Positions 33,998 to 42,460 of a stretch of 64,000 nt of DNA are shown in pieces. The position numbers and the translations under genes are program-made. Source of the DNA: Clavibacter capsici (GTDB taxonomy: Bacteria > Actinomycetota > Actinomycetes > Actinomycetales > Microbacteriaceae); the NCBI RefSeq assembly GCF_001280205.1, contig NZ_CP012573.1, positions 124,001 to 188,000 on the forward strand. Reading direction: 5' to 3'. The notes under the pieces are model-generated. The model saw only the letters and a program-made list of their open reading frames with translations. It was not told the origin of the DNA and ran no database searches. Position 1 is the first letter of the stretch. Every line of letters starts with the position of its first letter.

Positions 33998-35986
33998 TCA
34001 GCTCACGTGCACGTCCGGCCGCCTGGACCGCACCGGCTCGGCGCGCCGCAGCACCTCGCGCGTGACGGGGGCGACCTCGCCCGTGCCCGTCACGAGGAAG
34101 CGGAGGAGGTTGCCGACGGGGGATCCCTCCGTCCACTCGAAGTAGACGCCGGGCTTCACGCCCGTGAGGTCGCGCACCGCGAGGAGCACCGCGGCGATCG
34201 TGTTGGGGACGTTGCCGCTCGTGACCTGGAGCACGCGGAACCCGCAGCGCACGATGCCGCGCACCACGAGGTCCTCCTCGAACTCCGACGAGTCGCCCGG
34301 GGTCACCTCGAGGAAGATCACGGGCGCGCGCGCCGGGATCCCGCTGTCGCGCCGCTCGTCGCTCGCCTTCCGGCGGTACTCCGCGACCTGCTCGGCCTCG
34401 GTCAGCGCCTCGTCGGGCTCGTCCGGCTCGTGGGCGATGATGCTCACCGCGCCGTAGTCCTCCGCGTCCTCGATCACGAAGGCCCGCGCCTGCTCGTCCA
34501 TCGTGAGCGAGGTCGCGCGGAGCTGGAAGGAGCGCTGCACGCGGCTGACGATCGAGACCGCGAGGATCCCGAGGATGAACAGCGCCGCGATCCGCACGCC
34601 GTCCGGCCGCTCGATCACGTTCACCACGGTCGTGTACGCGAAGACCGTCGCGATCGCCGCGAAGCCGATGGTGCGCTTGCGCTGCCCCGCCTTCCTCGCC
34701 GACAGGGTCACCGCGACCGACGCCGAGGTGATGAGCACCAGCACGCCGGTCGCGTAGGCGCCCGCCTGCTGGTCGACGTCGGCCTGGAACACGAGCGTCA
34801 CGATCACCGCGATGGCCGTGAACACCAGCACGAGCGGGCGCACGGCCGCGGCCCAGTGCGGCGCCATGCCGTAGCGCGGCAGGTAGCGCGGCACGATGTT
34901 GAGGAGTCCGGCCATCGCGGAGGCGCCCGCGAACCAGAGGATGCAGATCGTGCTGATGTCGTAGAGCGTGCCGAAGCCGTCGCCGAGGAACTGGTGCGCG
35001 AGGTACGCGAGCGCGCGGCCGCTGGCCTTGCCGCCCTCCTGGAACTCGGCCTGCGGGATCAGCAGGGTCGTCACGAAGCTCGACGTGATGAGGAACGCGC
35101 TCATGATGAGCGCCGCGGTCGCGAGCAGCCGCTTCGTGCCGTGGATCCGCGCGCGCGGCACCCCGTCGGCGTCGTCCTCGCCGCGCACCTGCGGCATGAC
35201 CGCGACGCCGGTCTCGAAGCCGGAGAGGCCGAGCGCGAGCTTCGGGAAGACGATGAGCGCGATGCCCACCATCACGAGCGGGTTGCCGTGCTGCGCCGTG
35301 AGCGCGAGCCACCAGTCGTCGATGACCTGCAGGTTCCCGGCGACGTGGAAGAGGGAGACGACGACCACGATCGCGTTGAGGGTGAGGAACACGCCCACGA
35401 GGACGACCGCGATGGAGATCGCCTCCTTGAACCCGCGGAGGAACACGAACGCGAGCGCGGCCAGCAGCACGAGGGTCAGCAGCACCTCGTTGCCCTGGAA
35501 CCAGTCCGGCGCGAACGGGTTCTCGACGGCGTGCGCGGTCGCGTCCGCCGCCGACAGCGTGATGGTGATGAGGAAGTCCGTCGCCGCGAACCCCAGCAGC
35601 ACGAGCACGAAGAGCTTGCCGCCCCACCAGGGGAGGAGCCGCTCGAGCATCGCGATGGATCCCTCGCCGCGGGGGCTCTCGCGCGCCACCCGCCGGTAGA
35701 CGGGCAGGGCGCCGAGCAGCGTCAGGAGGATGAGGACGAGCGTCGCGAGCGGCGACAGCAGACCCGCGGCGACCGCCGCGATGGCCGGCTGGTAGCCGAG
35801 CGTGGAGAAGTAGTCGACGCCCGTGAGGCACATGACCCGCCACCACGAGTGCGTCTTCTCGACCGTCTCGGCGTGCGGGCCGGGGTGGGCGCCGGACGCG
35901 CCGGGCAGGCCGTCGAGGAGCCAGGCGGTGATCCCGTCGCGGGCGCGCCGCTGCTCGGGCGCGCGCAGCAGCTTCGGGGCGCTCAC
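33998..35986 (-). CDS. APC-family amino-acid/polyamine-type permease
   Basis: The 662-residue transporter has about 12 membrane helices, beginning near [24 protein letters not shown], a hallmark of the actinobacterial APC branch. A roughly 200-residue cytoplasmic C-terminal domain follows ([20 protein letters not shown]...[18 protein letters not shown]). I place the start at GTG 35986 because it gives the usual short N-terminus. That GTG has no Shine-Dalgarno but overlaps the stop of a 22-codon leader ORF (GTGA), suggesting translational coupling. The transported substrate is unknown. Confidence 0.85.
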   Translation of the reverse strand: MSAPKLLRAPEQRRARDGITAWLLDGLPGASGAHPGPHAETVEKTHSWWRVMCLTGVDYFSTLGYQPAIAAVAAGLLSPLATLVLILLTLLGALPVYRRVARESPRGEGSIAMLERLLPWWGGKLFVLVLLGFAATDFLITITLSAADATAHAVENPFAPDWFQGNEVLLTLVLLAALAFVFLRGFKEAISIAVVLVGVFLTLNAIVVVVSLFHVAGNLQVIDDWWLALTAQHGNPLVMVGIALIVFPKLALGLSGFETGVAVMPQVRGEDDADGVPRARIHGTKRLLATAALIMSAFLITSSFVTTLLIPQAEFQEGGKASGRALAYLAHQFLGDGFGTLYDISTICILWFAGASAMAGLLNIVPRYLPRYGMAPHWAAAVRPLVLVFTAIAVIVTLVFQADVDQQAGAYATGVLVLITSASVAVTLSARKAGQRKRTIGFAAIATVFAYTTVVNVIERPDGVRIAALFILGILAVSIVSRVQRSFQLRATSLTMDEQARAFVIEDAEDYGAVSIIAHEPDEPDEALTEAEQVAEYRRKASDERRDSGIPARAPVIFLEVTPGDSSEFEEDLVVRGIVRCGFRVLQVTSGNVPNTIAAVLLAVRDLTGVKPGVYFEWTEGSPVGNLLRFLVTGTGEVAPVTREVLRRAEPVRSRRPDVHVS

Positions 35987-36051
35987 GCGCGGGCCGCCGA
36001 GGCGGTGCGGCGGAGCGGGGACGTCATCTGACCGTGATCCGGGCAGTGCAC
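35983..36051 (-). CDS. 22-residue leader ORF upstream of the APC permease
   Basis: A short ORF ([23 protein letters not shown] and two more residues) starts 7 nt after a perfect AGGAGG (36064-36059). It ends in a TGA that overlaps the permease's GTG (GTGA). The permease start itself has no ribosome-binding site, so its translation probably depends on reading this leader. Content gives no clear amino-acid attenuation signal (two His, one Cys, three Arg). Not a recognised family. Confidence 0.55.
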   Translation of the reverse strand: MHCPDHGQMTSPLRRTASAARA

Positions 36052-36305
36052 GGGTGATCCTCCTGAGGCGGCGCCGGGACCCCGTCTCGCGGATGCGACG
36101 GTCGGGCCCGGCAACATGTCGGCCCATCGTGCCACTTCCGGACGGGAGGCGGGTGGGCGTGGAGGGTGCGGTCATGGGGGCGGGTGGTCCGCGGATGGCC
36201 CCGTGGCCACCGCGTCCGGTCGGCCGCTCGCTGTGGACGTGCGCCGCCGGGGGATCCGCGGGCTCCGTAGTCTCGTGCTCCACCCGAGAACGGAGCCCCA
36301 TCACC

Positions 36306-36545
36306 ATGTCATCCACCACGCCCTCGAACCGGTCCTCGCGTCGTCTCGGCCGAGCGGGATCCGCGGCCGCCGCCGCGATCGTGCTCTCCGCCGCGGTCGG
36401 CGTGGGCATCGTGTCGGCCTCCGCATCCGCCACGGCCCCCGTCAGCGTCAGCGCCATGGGACACAACCCGCACCAGCCGGCGGAGGGGTACGGCGCGTCG
36501 CCGAGCGCGCCCGGCTCCTCGCACACCGGGCATCATCGGGGCTGA
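36306..36545 (+). CDS. Small secreted His/Gly/Pro-rich peptide
   Basis: This 79-residue product has a basic N-terminus (SSRRLGRAG), a hydrophobic signal core ([17 protein letters not shown]) and a probable cleavage after ASA near 38-42. The mature peptide is only about 37 residues, containing [15 protein letters not shown] and ending HTGHHRG. I do not recognise it. GGAG lies upstream of the ATG at a long spacing, and a GC hairpin follows the stop. It is transcribed alone. The histidines hint at metal binding, but this is speculation. Confidence 0.65.
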   Translation: MSSTTPSNRSSRRLGRAGSAAAAAIVLSAAVGVGIVSASASATAPVSVSAMGHNPHQPAEGYGASPSAPGSSHTGHHRG

Positions 36546-36568
36546 GCACCCGGTCGAACCGGATCCAG

Positions 36569-36597
36569 CAGGTCGCGCCCTCGGGAGGGCCGACCTG
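36569..36597 (+). terminator. Hairpin after the small secreted peptide gene
   Basis: CAGGTCG (36569-36575) plus GCCCTC (36577-36582) pair with GAGGGC (36585-36590) plus CGACCTG (36591-36597), leaving one bulged C. It starts 24 nt past the stop and has no U-tract, like other terminators in this window. Confidence 0.6.
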
Positions 36598-36776
36598 GTC
36601 CTCCCGCCGCCCGTCCCGGCCGTCCGCTCGCGCGGTGCGGCCGGGGCGGGCGTCGTGCGTCATGCGGCGGGCGTGCGCGCCGCTCGGCCCGACCACGGTC
36701 CGCCGATGCGCCTAGCCTCGGAACCGGGCGCGCCGCACGGCCGCGCCCACCGCATCCACGAGGAAGAGGAACGCGC

Positions 36777-37607
36777 ATGACGACCTGGCTGATCACGGGA
36801 TGCTCCACGGGGCTCGGGCGCGCGTTCGCCGAGGAGGCGCTGGCGCGCGGGAACGACGTCGTCGTCACGGCGCGCGACGGCGCGGCCGTGCAGGACCTCG
36901 CCGACCGCTACCCCGACCACGCCCTCGCGCTCGACCTCGACGTGACGGATCCCGCGCAGGTCGCGATCGCGGTCGACGAGGCGACCGCCCGCTTCGGCGG
37001 CGTCGACGTGCTCGTCAACAACGCGGGCTACGGCTACCGCGCGGCCGTGGAGGAGGGCGACGACGTGGACGTCGCGCGCCTGTTCGACACCCACTTCCAC
37101 GGCAGCGTCCGCATGATCAAGGCCGTGCTGCCCGGCATGCGCCAGCGCCGCAGCGGCACGATCGTGAACCTCTCGTCCATCGGGGCCGCGCGCACCGGTG
37201 CCGGATCCGGCTACTACGGCGCCGTGAAGGCCGCCGTCGAGCAGATGACCATGGCGCTGCGCACCGAGCTCGAGCCGCTCGGGATCGTCGCGACGGTCGT
37301 GGCGCCCGGATCCTTCCGCACCGACTTCTCCGGCCGCTCGCTCACGCAGTCGGCCACCGTGATCGACGACTACGCCGAGACCGCCGGCAAGCGCCGCAAG
37401 GAGAACGACACCACCGACGGCACGCAGCCGGGCGACCCGGCCCGCGGCGCGAAGCTGCTCGTGGACGCGGTCGAGCAGGGCGCTCCCTATTACCTGCTGC
37501 TCGGCGGCGACGCGGTCGAGATCGTCACGGGCGCGCTCGACGACCTGCGCGCCGACGTCGACGCGTGGGCCGAGCGCAGCCGGTCGACGGCCTACGACGC
37601 GAGCTGA
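36777..37607 (+). CDS. SDR-family oxidoreductase
   Basis: This 276-residue classical short-chain dehydrogenase has the cofactor loop TGCSTGLGRA (8-17), the NNAGYGYRA motif (about 81-89), catalytic Ser in IVNLSSIGAA and YYGAVKAAVE supplying Tyr and Lys. The C-terminal part (ATVVAPGSFRTDFSGRSL) matches the oxidoreductase subgroup often labelled SDR with NADP. The substrate is unknown. GGAAG and GGAA lie before the ATG. Monocistronic. Confidence 0.92.
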   Translation: MTTWLITGCSTGLGRAFAEEALARGNDVVVTARDGAAVQDLADRYPDHALALDLDVTDPAQVAIAVDEATARFGGVDVLVNNAGYGYRAAVEEGDDVDVARLFDTHFHGSVRMIKAVLPGMRQRRSGTIVNLSSIGAARTGAGSGYYGAVKAAVEQMTMALRTELEPLGIVATVVAPGSFRTDFSGRSLTQSATVIDDYAETAGKRRKENDTTDGTQPGDPARGAKLLVDAVEQGAPYYLLLGGDAVEIVTGALDDLRADVDAWAERSRSTAYDAS

Positions 37608-37625
37608 TCCGCGACGCGGCGCCGC

Positions 37626-38069
37626 TCACCCCGGTGCCGCGCCCGAGGGTTCCGGCGCGACGAAGACGCAGAACGGGTGGCCGGCGGGATCCCGCAGCAC
37701 GTGGAGCGGCTCGTCCGGATCCGCCGACCGGTCCTGCAGCACCTCGGCGCCGAGCGTCAACGCACGCGACCGCTGGCGCTCGAGGTCGGCGACGGATCCG
37801 ACGGTGAGGTCGAGGTGCAGCATCTGCGGCGGCGACCCATCGGGCCAGCGGGGCGCGGGCATGTCCGGCGCGAGCTGGAAGGCGAGGCGGCGGGTGCCGT
37901 CGTCGTCGACGAGGACCAGCCAGTCCGGATCCGGCCCCGCCTGGTCGGGCTCGTCGCCCGGCCGGTAGCGGAAGCCGAGGAGCTCGCGGTAGAACTCGGC
38001 GAGGCGGCGCGGATCCGGCGCGTCGAGGACCGTCTGCAGGAGGCGCGGGTGGTCGGGCGAGGAGGCCAT
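37626..38069 (-). CDS. VOC-family protein
   Basis: The product (147 residues) has the VOC fold in the two-motif arrangement: LLQTVLDAPDPRRLAEFYRE, LLGFRYRPGDEP, then PQMLHLDLTVGSVADLERQR and a terminal RDPAGHPFCVFV. The conserved His of the metal site is visible in LHLDLTV, and a Glu may come from PEPSG, so metal binding is uncertain. It converges on the SDR gene with an 18-nt gap. Confidence 0.85.
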   Translation of the reverse strand: MASSPDHPRLLQTVLDAPDPRRLAEFYRELLGFRYRPGDEPDQAGPDPDWLVLVDDDGTRRLAFQLAPDMPAPRWPDGSPPQMLHLDLTVGSVADLERQRSRALTLGAEVLQDRSADPDEPLHVLRDPAGHPFCVFVAPEPSGAAPG

Positions 38070-38077
38070 GGTCCTGT

Positions 38078-38335
38078 CTACGCCGTCGGTGGTGGGGCGT
38101 CGTCCCCGGCGGCGCGGTCGCGCTCTCGCGTGGCCGGACGGATCCCCATGACGAAGAACGTGACGCCGAGGACGAGGAACGGCAGCCCGGCGACGCGGGT
38201 GTCGTCGAGCGTCAGCATCAGCGCGAGGCCGAGCATCCCGAAGACGACGCCGAGCGCGGTGTTGGTGCTCTTCGAGCCGTCGTCGCCCTCCGCGGGCGCA
38301 TCCGCGGGGCCGCCGGGTGTCGTCGGATCGCTCAT
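38078..38335 (-). CDS. Small two-helix membrane protein
   Basis: This 85-residue protein has a polar N-terminus (GGPADAPAEGDDGSKS) and two hydrophobic segments (about 26-41 and 48-64), ending in ERDRAAGDDAPPPTA. It shares layout and the promoter/start geometry with the next upstream small gene, suggesting a diverged duplicate pair. I do not recognise the family. TAGCGT ends 6 nt before the ATG and no Shine-Dalgarno exists, so the transcript is probably leaderless. Confidence 0.65.
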   Translation of the reverse strand: MSDPTTPGGPADAPAEGDDGSKSTNTALGVVFGMLGLALMLTLDDTRVAGLPFLVLGVTFFVMGIRPATRERDRAAGDDAPPPTA

Positions 38336-38341
38336 GCCCTC

Positions 38342-38347
38342 ACGCTA
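38342..38347 (-). promoter_or_regulatory. Leaderless -10 hexamer TAGCGT
   Basis: This hexamer ends 6 nt before the ATG at 38335. An identical hexamer with identical spacing precedes the neighbouring small membrane gene. Confidence 0.55.
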
Positions 38348-38405
38348 GGGAGCCGCACCCCGCGCCCGCGTCCTCCTCGTGGGGGATGCCGGTGCCCGCG
38401 GACGG

Positions 38406-38624
38406 TCAGCGTCCCGGGCCCTGCCGGACCGGCCGCATGATCATCGACACCAGGAACACGGCGGCGCTCACGACCATCAGCAGGAGCGCGACCGGGCGCA
38501 GGTCGTCGCGGGTGAGCGCCAGCACGACGCCGATCGCGAAGAGGACGGCGAGCCCGGTGTCGCACAGCCGGCCGGCGCCCCCGCCGACCGACGGGCGGTC
38601 GTCGGGCGCCGTCGGCTGCTCCAT
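38406..38624 (-). CDS. Small two-helix membrane protein
   Basis: This 72-residue protein has two hydrophobic stretches (LAVLFAIGVVLAL and VALLLMVVSAAVFLVSMIM) after a polar N-terminus (MEQPTAPDDRPSVGGG), and a short basic end RPVRQGPGR. Its organisation resembles the 85-residue neighbour. Family unknown. It has a leaderless-type start with TAGCGT 6 nt upstream. Confidence 0.6.
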   Translation of the reverse strand: MEQPTAPDDRPSVGGGAGRLCDTGLAVLFAIGVVLALTRDDLRPVALLLMVVSAAVFLVSMIMRPVRQGPGR

Positions 38625-38630
38625 GCCCCC

Positions 38631-38636
38631 ACGCTA
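38631..38636 (-). promoter_or_regulatory. Leaderless -10 hexamer TAGCGT
   Basis: This hexamer ends 6 nt before the ATG at 38624. It is the same hexamer and spacing as for the neighbouring small membrane gene. Confidence 0.55.
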
Positions 38637-38680
38637 GGCGCGGGGCCGCGCTCGCCGCGTCCGCCGGAGGGGGGAACCGG

Positions 38681-39307
38681 TCAGATCCGCCCCTCCAGCT
38701 CGAGCAGCGTCGTCTTGGCCGCGAGGCCTCCGATGTAGCCGCCGAGCGTGCCGTCGGAGCGGAGGACGCGGTGGCACGGGATCACGACGGGCAGCGGGTT
38801 CGTCGAGCACGCCGTGCCGACCGCGCGCGTGGCGGCCGGGCTGCCGGCCGTCTCGGCGACCTCGCGGTAGGTGCGCGTGGATCCGTACGGGATCTCCGGC
38901 AGCAGCCGCTGCACCCGGTCGCGGAAGCCGGTGGACAGGCGGCGGTCGAGCGGCAGGTCGAAGGAGCGGCGGCGGCCGGCGAAGTACTCGTCGAGCTCGC
39001 GGGCGGCCGCATCGAGGCGCTTCGGGGCGCGCAGGATCCGCGGGCCGAGCCGCCGTGCGAGGTCGCCGAGCACGGTGTCGTGGTCCTCGCGGGAGTACGC
39101 GACGCGGATCAGTCCGCGGTCGGTGGCGACGAGCAGCAGCGGGCCGACGGGCGAGTCGATGGTCGTGAAGCCGACGTCGAGGGCCCCGTCGGCCTCGGCC
39201 CGGTCGGCGAGGCGCAGGCGGAGCGCGTCGAGGGCGGGCGCGGTCGGATCCGTCCGCTCGAGCGCGGCGGCGTCGAGGAAGGGGGCGGTGTCGTCGAGAT
39301 CGGTCAC
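38681..39307 (-). CDS. ogt: Methylated-DNA-protein-cysteine S-methyltransferase (O6-alkylguanine repair)
   Basis: This 208-residue repair protein transfers the alkyl group from O6-alkylguanine to its own cysteine. The active site VVIPCHRVL places Cys178. IPYGSTRTYREVAETAG (139-155) is the helix-turn-helix that flips the base, and AVGTACSTNPLPV precedes the active Cys. The N-terminal 40 residues extend beyond the usual Ogt start. Its GTG overlaps the sigma-factor stop (GTGA), an arrangement seen in actinobacteria and suggesting damage-linked control. Confidence 0.93.
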   Translation of the reverse strand: MTDLDDTAPFLDAAALERTDPTAPALDALRLRLADRAEADGALDVGFTTIDSPVGPLLLVATDRGLIRVAYSREDHDTVLGDLARRLGPRILRAPKRLDAAARELDEYFAGRRRSFDLPLDRRLSTGFRDRVQRLLPEIPYGSTRTYREVAETAGSPAATRAVGTACSTNPLPVVIPCHRVLRSDGTLGGYIGGLAAKTTLLELEGRI

Positions 39308-39831
39308 GGTCGTCCTCCGATGGTGGTGGCGGGTGCGGGCTCGCGCTCGCCGCCCGGCGGATCCGCGCCCATCGACCGCCGGAGGCTCGCGACCCCGTCC
39401 GCCGCCGCGCGCCGCGCCGCCTCGGGGGTGCCGCCCACGATCGCCGCCACCTCCGCGTACGGCAGCCCGCCGAGGTACCGGTACGCGACCGCGAGCCGCT
39501 GCCGCTCGGGCAGGCCGGCGACGAGGCGCCAGAGGTCCGGGTCGCAGGAGTCGGGCACGCCGAGGTCGGACACCCGCTCGGGCACCTCGTCGACGGGGAG
39601 CGCGCGGCGGCCGCGGGCGCGGATCGCGTCGAGGGCCTTGCGGTGCGCGATGGTGACGAGCCAGGCGCGCACGTCGGCGCGCGGTCCGAGCCGCGGGTAG
39701 GCGACCAGCGCCGACAGGAACGTCTCCGACCACGCGTCCTCGGCGTCCGCGTGCCCGCCGAGCACCGCCCGGCACACGCGGAGCACCACGGCGCCGTGCT
39801 CGGTCACGACCCTGTCGAACGGCTGCATCAT
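39304..39831 (-). CDS. ECF-type sigma-70 family RNA polymerase sigma factor
   Basis: The product (175 residues) carries sigma region 2 (RVCRAVLGGHADAEDAWSET, then PRADVRAWLVTIAHRKALDAIRARGRR) and region 4 (GLPERQRLAVAYRYLGGLPYAEVAAIVGGTPEAARRAAADGV). It has the size of ECF sigma factors. Regions 1 and 3 are absent. The start could be either of two consecutive ATGs (39831 or 39828) close behind GGAG. Coupling to the alkyltransferase gene suggests this sigma factor responds to alkylation or related stress, but no anti-sigma factor is adjacent. Confidence 0.87.
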   Translation of the reverse strand: MMQPFDRVVTEHGAVVLRVCRAVLGGHADAEDAWSETFLSALVAYPRLGPRADVRAWLVTIAHRKALDAIRARGRRALPVDEVPERVSDLGVPDSCDPDLWRLVAGLPERQRLAVAYRYLGGLPYAEVAAIVGGTPEAARRAAADGVASLRRSMGADPPGGEREPAPATTIGGRP

Positions 39832-40163
39832 CTCCACACCGGGTAGACGCCGGGGCGGGGTGATCCGTGAGGTCGGCGTGCGGATCAGTCTCGCGGATCC
39901 CGCGGCCGGGTCGGAAGGGCGCCCGGTGACCGCGTCGCCCTGCGCCCGCCTCCGGACGCGCCGTGCGCTTCCTCCGCATCGCCGATCCGTCGCCCGTGCG
40001 GTCCGTGGGGACCACCCGTGACGGTCCCCGCGGATGACGACCCGGCGCTCCTCGACCCGGAGGATGGAGGCGCGGCCCACCCCCGGCCGCACCGCTCCGC
40101 GAGGAGCACCGCCGCCGGCCCGTCCCCCCGGGCCGGCGGCCCCACGACGACACGAGGATCCGC
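39832..40163. other. Intergenic region between sigma factor and response regulator
   Basis: No gene is visible in these 332 bp. It must hold the divergent promoters of the sigma factor and response-regulator genes. The one clear element is the 12-bp-stem hairpin at 40111-40140. Confidence 0.45.
40111..40140 (+). other. 5'-leader hairpin of the orphan response regulator
   Basis: GCCGCCGGCCCG (40111-40122) is exactly complementary to CGGGCCGGCGGC (40129-40140) around a TCCCCC loop. It ends 23 nt before the ATG, between any upstream promoter and the GAGGA ribosome-binding site. It could act as an attenuator or 5' stabiliser, or terminate transcription coming from upstream. Confidence 0.55.
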
Positions 40164-40901
40164 ATGACCGGCACCGTCAGCCCCGCCGCCCGCGACGACG
40201 AGCAGGCCGTGCCCGGTGCCGCGCCCCGCGCGCTGCGCGTCCTCGTGGTCGACGAGGAGGCGCCCATCACGCAGCTGCTGTCGCTCGCGCTGCGGATGGA
40301 GGGCTGGGACGTGCGCGTCGTCGACACCGGCCGCGCCGCGATCGAGGCCGCCGTCGGGGACGCGCCCGACGCGATCCTCCTCGACATGATGCTGCCCGAC
40401 GTCTCGGGCGTGGAGGTCGTCGCCGAGCTGCGTCGTGCGGGCGTCGCCACGCCCGTCCTGTTCCTCACCGGCCGCGACTCGCTCGAGGACCGGCTCGCGG
40501 CGTTCGGCGCGGGCGCCGACGACTACGTGACGAAGCCCTTCGGCCTCGAGGAGGTCGTCCAGACCCTGCGCGAGCTCTTCCGCCGTCGCGGGCTCGCGCC
40601 GGCCATGGTCACGGCGGGCGACCTCGTGCTCGACCCGGTCACGGGCGAGGCGTGGCTCGCGGGCGTGCCGCTGGAGCTGGATCCGACGGAGCTCGCCGTG
40701 GTGCGCGCGCTCGCGGAGGAGCCGACGCGCCGGCTGTCCCGGCGCGAGCTCGCGCACCGGCTGGCGGAGGCCGGCGCCGGCGTCGTCGCGCCGCGCGCGC
40801 TGCTCGACCTGCCGGTCGTGACGGGGCGTCGGATCGGCGGCGAGCAGGTGATCCTGGTCGGTGTCGCGGGCGACGACCTCGTGCTCGCGCCCCTCGCCTG
40901 A
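40164..40901 (+). CDS. Orphan response regulator (OmpR-like receiver, degenerate output domain)
   Basis: This 245-residue protein has a receiver domain (about 24-138): acidic pocket VVDEEAP, phospho-acceptor Asp74 in LLDMMLPD, and Lys124 in YVTKPFG. The C-terminal half (MVTAGDLVLDPVTGEAWLAG...LDPTELAVVRALAEEPTRRLSRRELA) resembles the start of an OmpR winged helix, but the recognition helix region is replaced by an atypical VVAPRALLDLPVVTGRRIGG. No histidine kinase gene is adjacent. The start follows GAGGA. DNA binding is uncertain. Confidence 0.85.
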   Translation: MTGTVSPAARDDEQAVPGAAPRALRVLVVDEEAPITQLLSLALRMEGWDVRVVDTGRAAIEAAVGDAPDAILLDMMLPDVSGVEVVAELRRAGVATPVLFLTGRDSLEDRLAAFGAGADDYVTKPFGLEEVVQTLRELFRRRGLAPAMVTAGDLVLDPVTGEAWLAGVPLELDPTELAVVRALAEEPTRRLSRRELAHRLAEAGAGVVAPRALLDLPVVTGRRIGGEQVILVGVAGDDLVLAPLA

Positions 40902-41008
40902 CGCCGGAGCGGCCCGCTCTGAACACCCCAGTCCGGGGGTCGATGCGGCGAGTCACCCGCGCAACTCCGGGGATCACGAGTCACACGCGTCATACTGCGC
41001 CAAAAATC

Positions 41009-41022
41009 TCCCCAGGTGGGGA
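41009..41022. promoter_or_regulatory. Dyad TCCCC-AGGT-GGGGA upstream of the LPXTG protein gene
   Basis: This small dyad lies in the only A/T-containing patch of the 5' region (CATACT at 40990-40995 could be a -10). The following TGGGGAAAGGAAGTCCCTAC resembles TGGGGAAATCGGTCCCCATAC upstream of the histidine kinase gene, suggesting a shared regulator. Confidence 0.4.
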
Positions 41023-41160
41023 AAGGAAGTCCCTACAGTCGGCGGCAGGGAGCAGATCCTCCCCGCCGCGTTCTCGAGACCCCGGAGCGCGTCCCCTTCT
41101 ACCGCACGGTCGCGGCACAGCACTGGCGCGCGCGGGCGGTCCTGCACCACCGGAGATGCC

Positions 41161-42434
41161 ATGACCCGTCCCACCCCCGCCGCCGGTCGCGGCAGGTCGT
41201 TCCGCCGCGCGGCGGCCGGCGCCTGCCTCTCGGCGTCGCTCGTGATCCTGCCCCTCGCGATGGCGCCCGCCGCGCACGCCGAGACCGTCCCCGTCGACTC
41301 CGCGCCCGTCGCCGTCGAGACGCCCGTCGAGGCCCCGGCCGCCACGCCGGCGCCCGCCGTCGAGGCCCCGCCGAGGACGCGACCCCGACGCCCGCGCCCG
41401 CCGCGCCCGCCGAGGAGGCGACCCCCGCCGCCGATGCCCCGGTCGAGACCCCGGCCCCCGCCGTCCCGACCCCCGGCACGCCGAGCACGGGCCTCCCGAC
41501 GCTCGAGCCGACAACGCCCGTCGTCGAGCTGCCCTTCACCTGGACCACGCCCGACCGCGGCGTCGCCCTCCCGATCAACGAGGCCGTGCCGTTCGCCGGC
41601 ACCGGCACCGCGGGCAGCATCGTCACCGCCAGCTACTTCAACGCCGTGGGCGTCAAGTCGATCGCCGGCATCGGCATCGTCGGCGAGGACGGCACGTACG
41701 CGTTCCCCGCGAGCTTCACCGAGCTGCTCCAGGGCTCCACGACCGCGAGCGTCACCCTCACGCAGGTCGGCCTCGACCTCACGGTCACGGGCGAGATCCG
41801 CGGCCTGGTGCGCTTCGCCGAGGCGCCCGTCGGCCCGTTCGTCCGCGCCGAGGCCTCGTTCTCGACCATCTCGCCGATCTCCGTCACCGAGGCGACCAGC
41901 CTCCTCGGCGGCCTGAAGGTCGACGCGACCGGCTACCTCCGCTACGAGGCCGTCCAGGTCACGGTCACCGCGCCCGACGGCCGGGTGATCCAGCTCAGCG
42001 ACGCCAACGGCGGCCTGGGCGTCGGCACCCGCTCGCTCAAGGACCTCGTGCGCGCCGACGTCGACGGCACCTTCGCGCAGCCGGTCATCCTGTTCGGCGA
42101 CATCCAGCCGGGTACGTACAAGGTGTCCGTCACGGGCCTCGAGTCGGGCCTCACGCAGGGCGGCACGGTCGAGCTGACCGGCGAGGACGCGGGCGGACCG
42201 GTCATCCCGGGCCTCCCCGGCATCCCCACCCCGACGCCGACCGCGCCGTCGATCGACCCCGCGGGCACCGCTCCGAAGCCGATCACGAAGCCGGCCGCGC
42301 ACCACGGCGACACCCTGCCCGTCACGGGCACGGACGGCGCCGCGGCCCTCGGCCTCGGCGGCCTCGGCGCGCTGATGGCCCTCGCCGGCGCGGGCGCGCT
42401 CGTCGCCCGCCGCCGACTGCGCTCCGCGGAGTAG
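41161..42434 (+). pseudogene. LPXTG-anchored surface protein, single-base frameshift
   Basis: The first frame gives a signal peptide (RRAAAGACLSASLVILPLAM, AHA cleavage near 40) and a Pro/Ala/Val-rich stalk start (VAVETPVEAPAATPAPAVEAP). The frame then fails at about 41370. The -1 frame continues PEDATPTPAPAAPAEEATPA, a roughly 300-residue beta-rich ectodomain and the sorting signal LPVTG, a hydrophobic helix and RRRLRSAE. Restoring one C in GGCCCC (41364-41369) would read VEAPAEDATPTPAP in one frame. The intact protein would be sortase-anchored to the cell wall. GGAG precedes the ATG. No sortase gene is nearby. Confidence 0.8.
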
Positions 42435-42460
42435 CGGCACGGCACCACCCGCACCACGCA

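Noticed and set aside
35987-36130. Possible riboswitch (c-di-AMP/ydaO type) before the APC permease
   Set aside because: No conserved ydaO core elements are visible; the leader-ORF explanation fits the sequence better.
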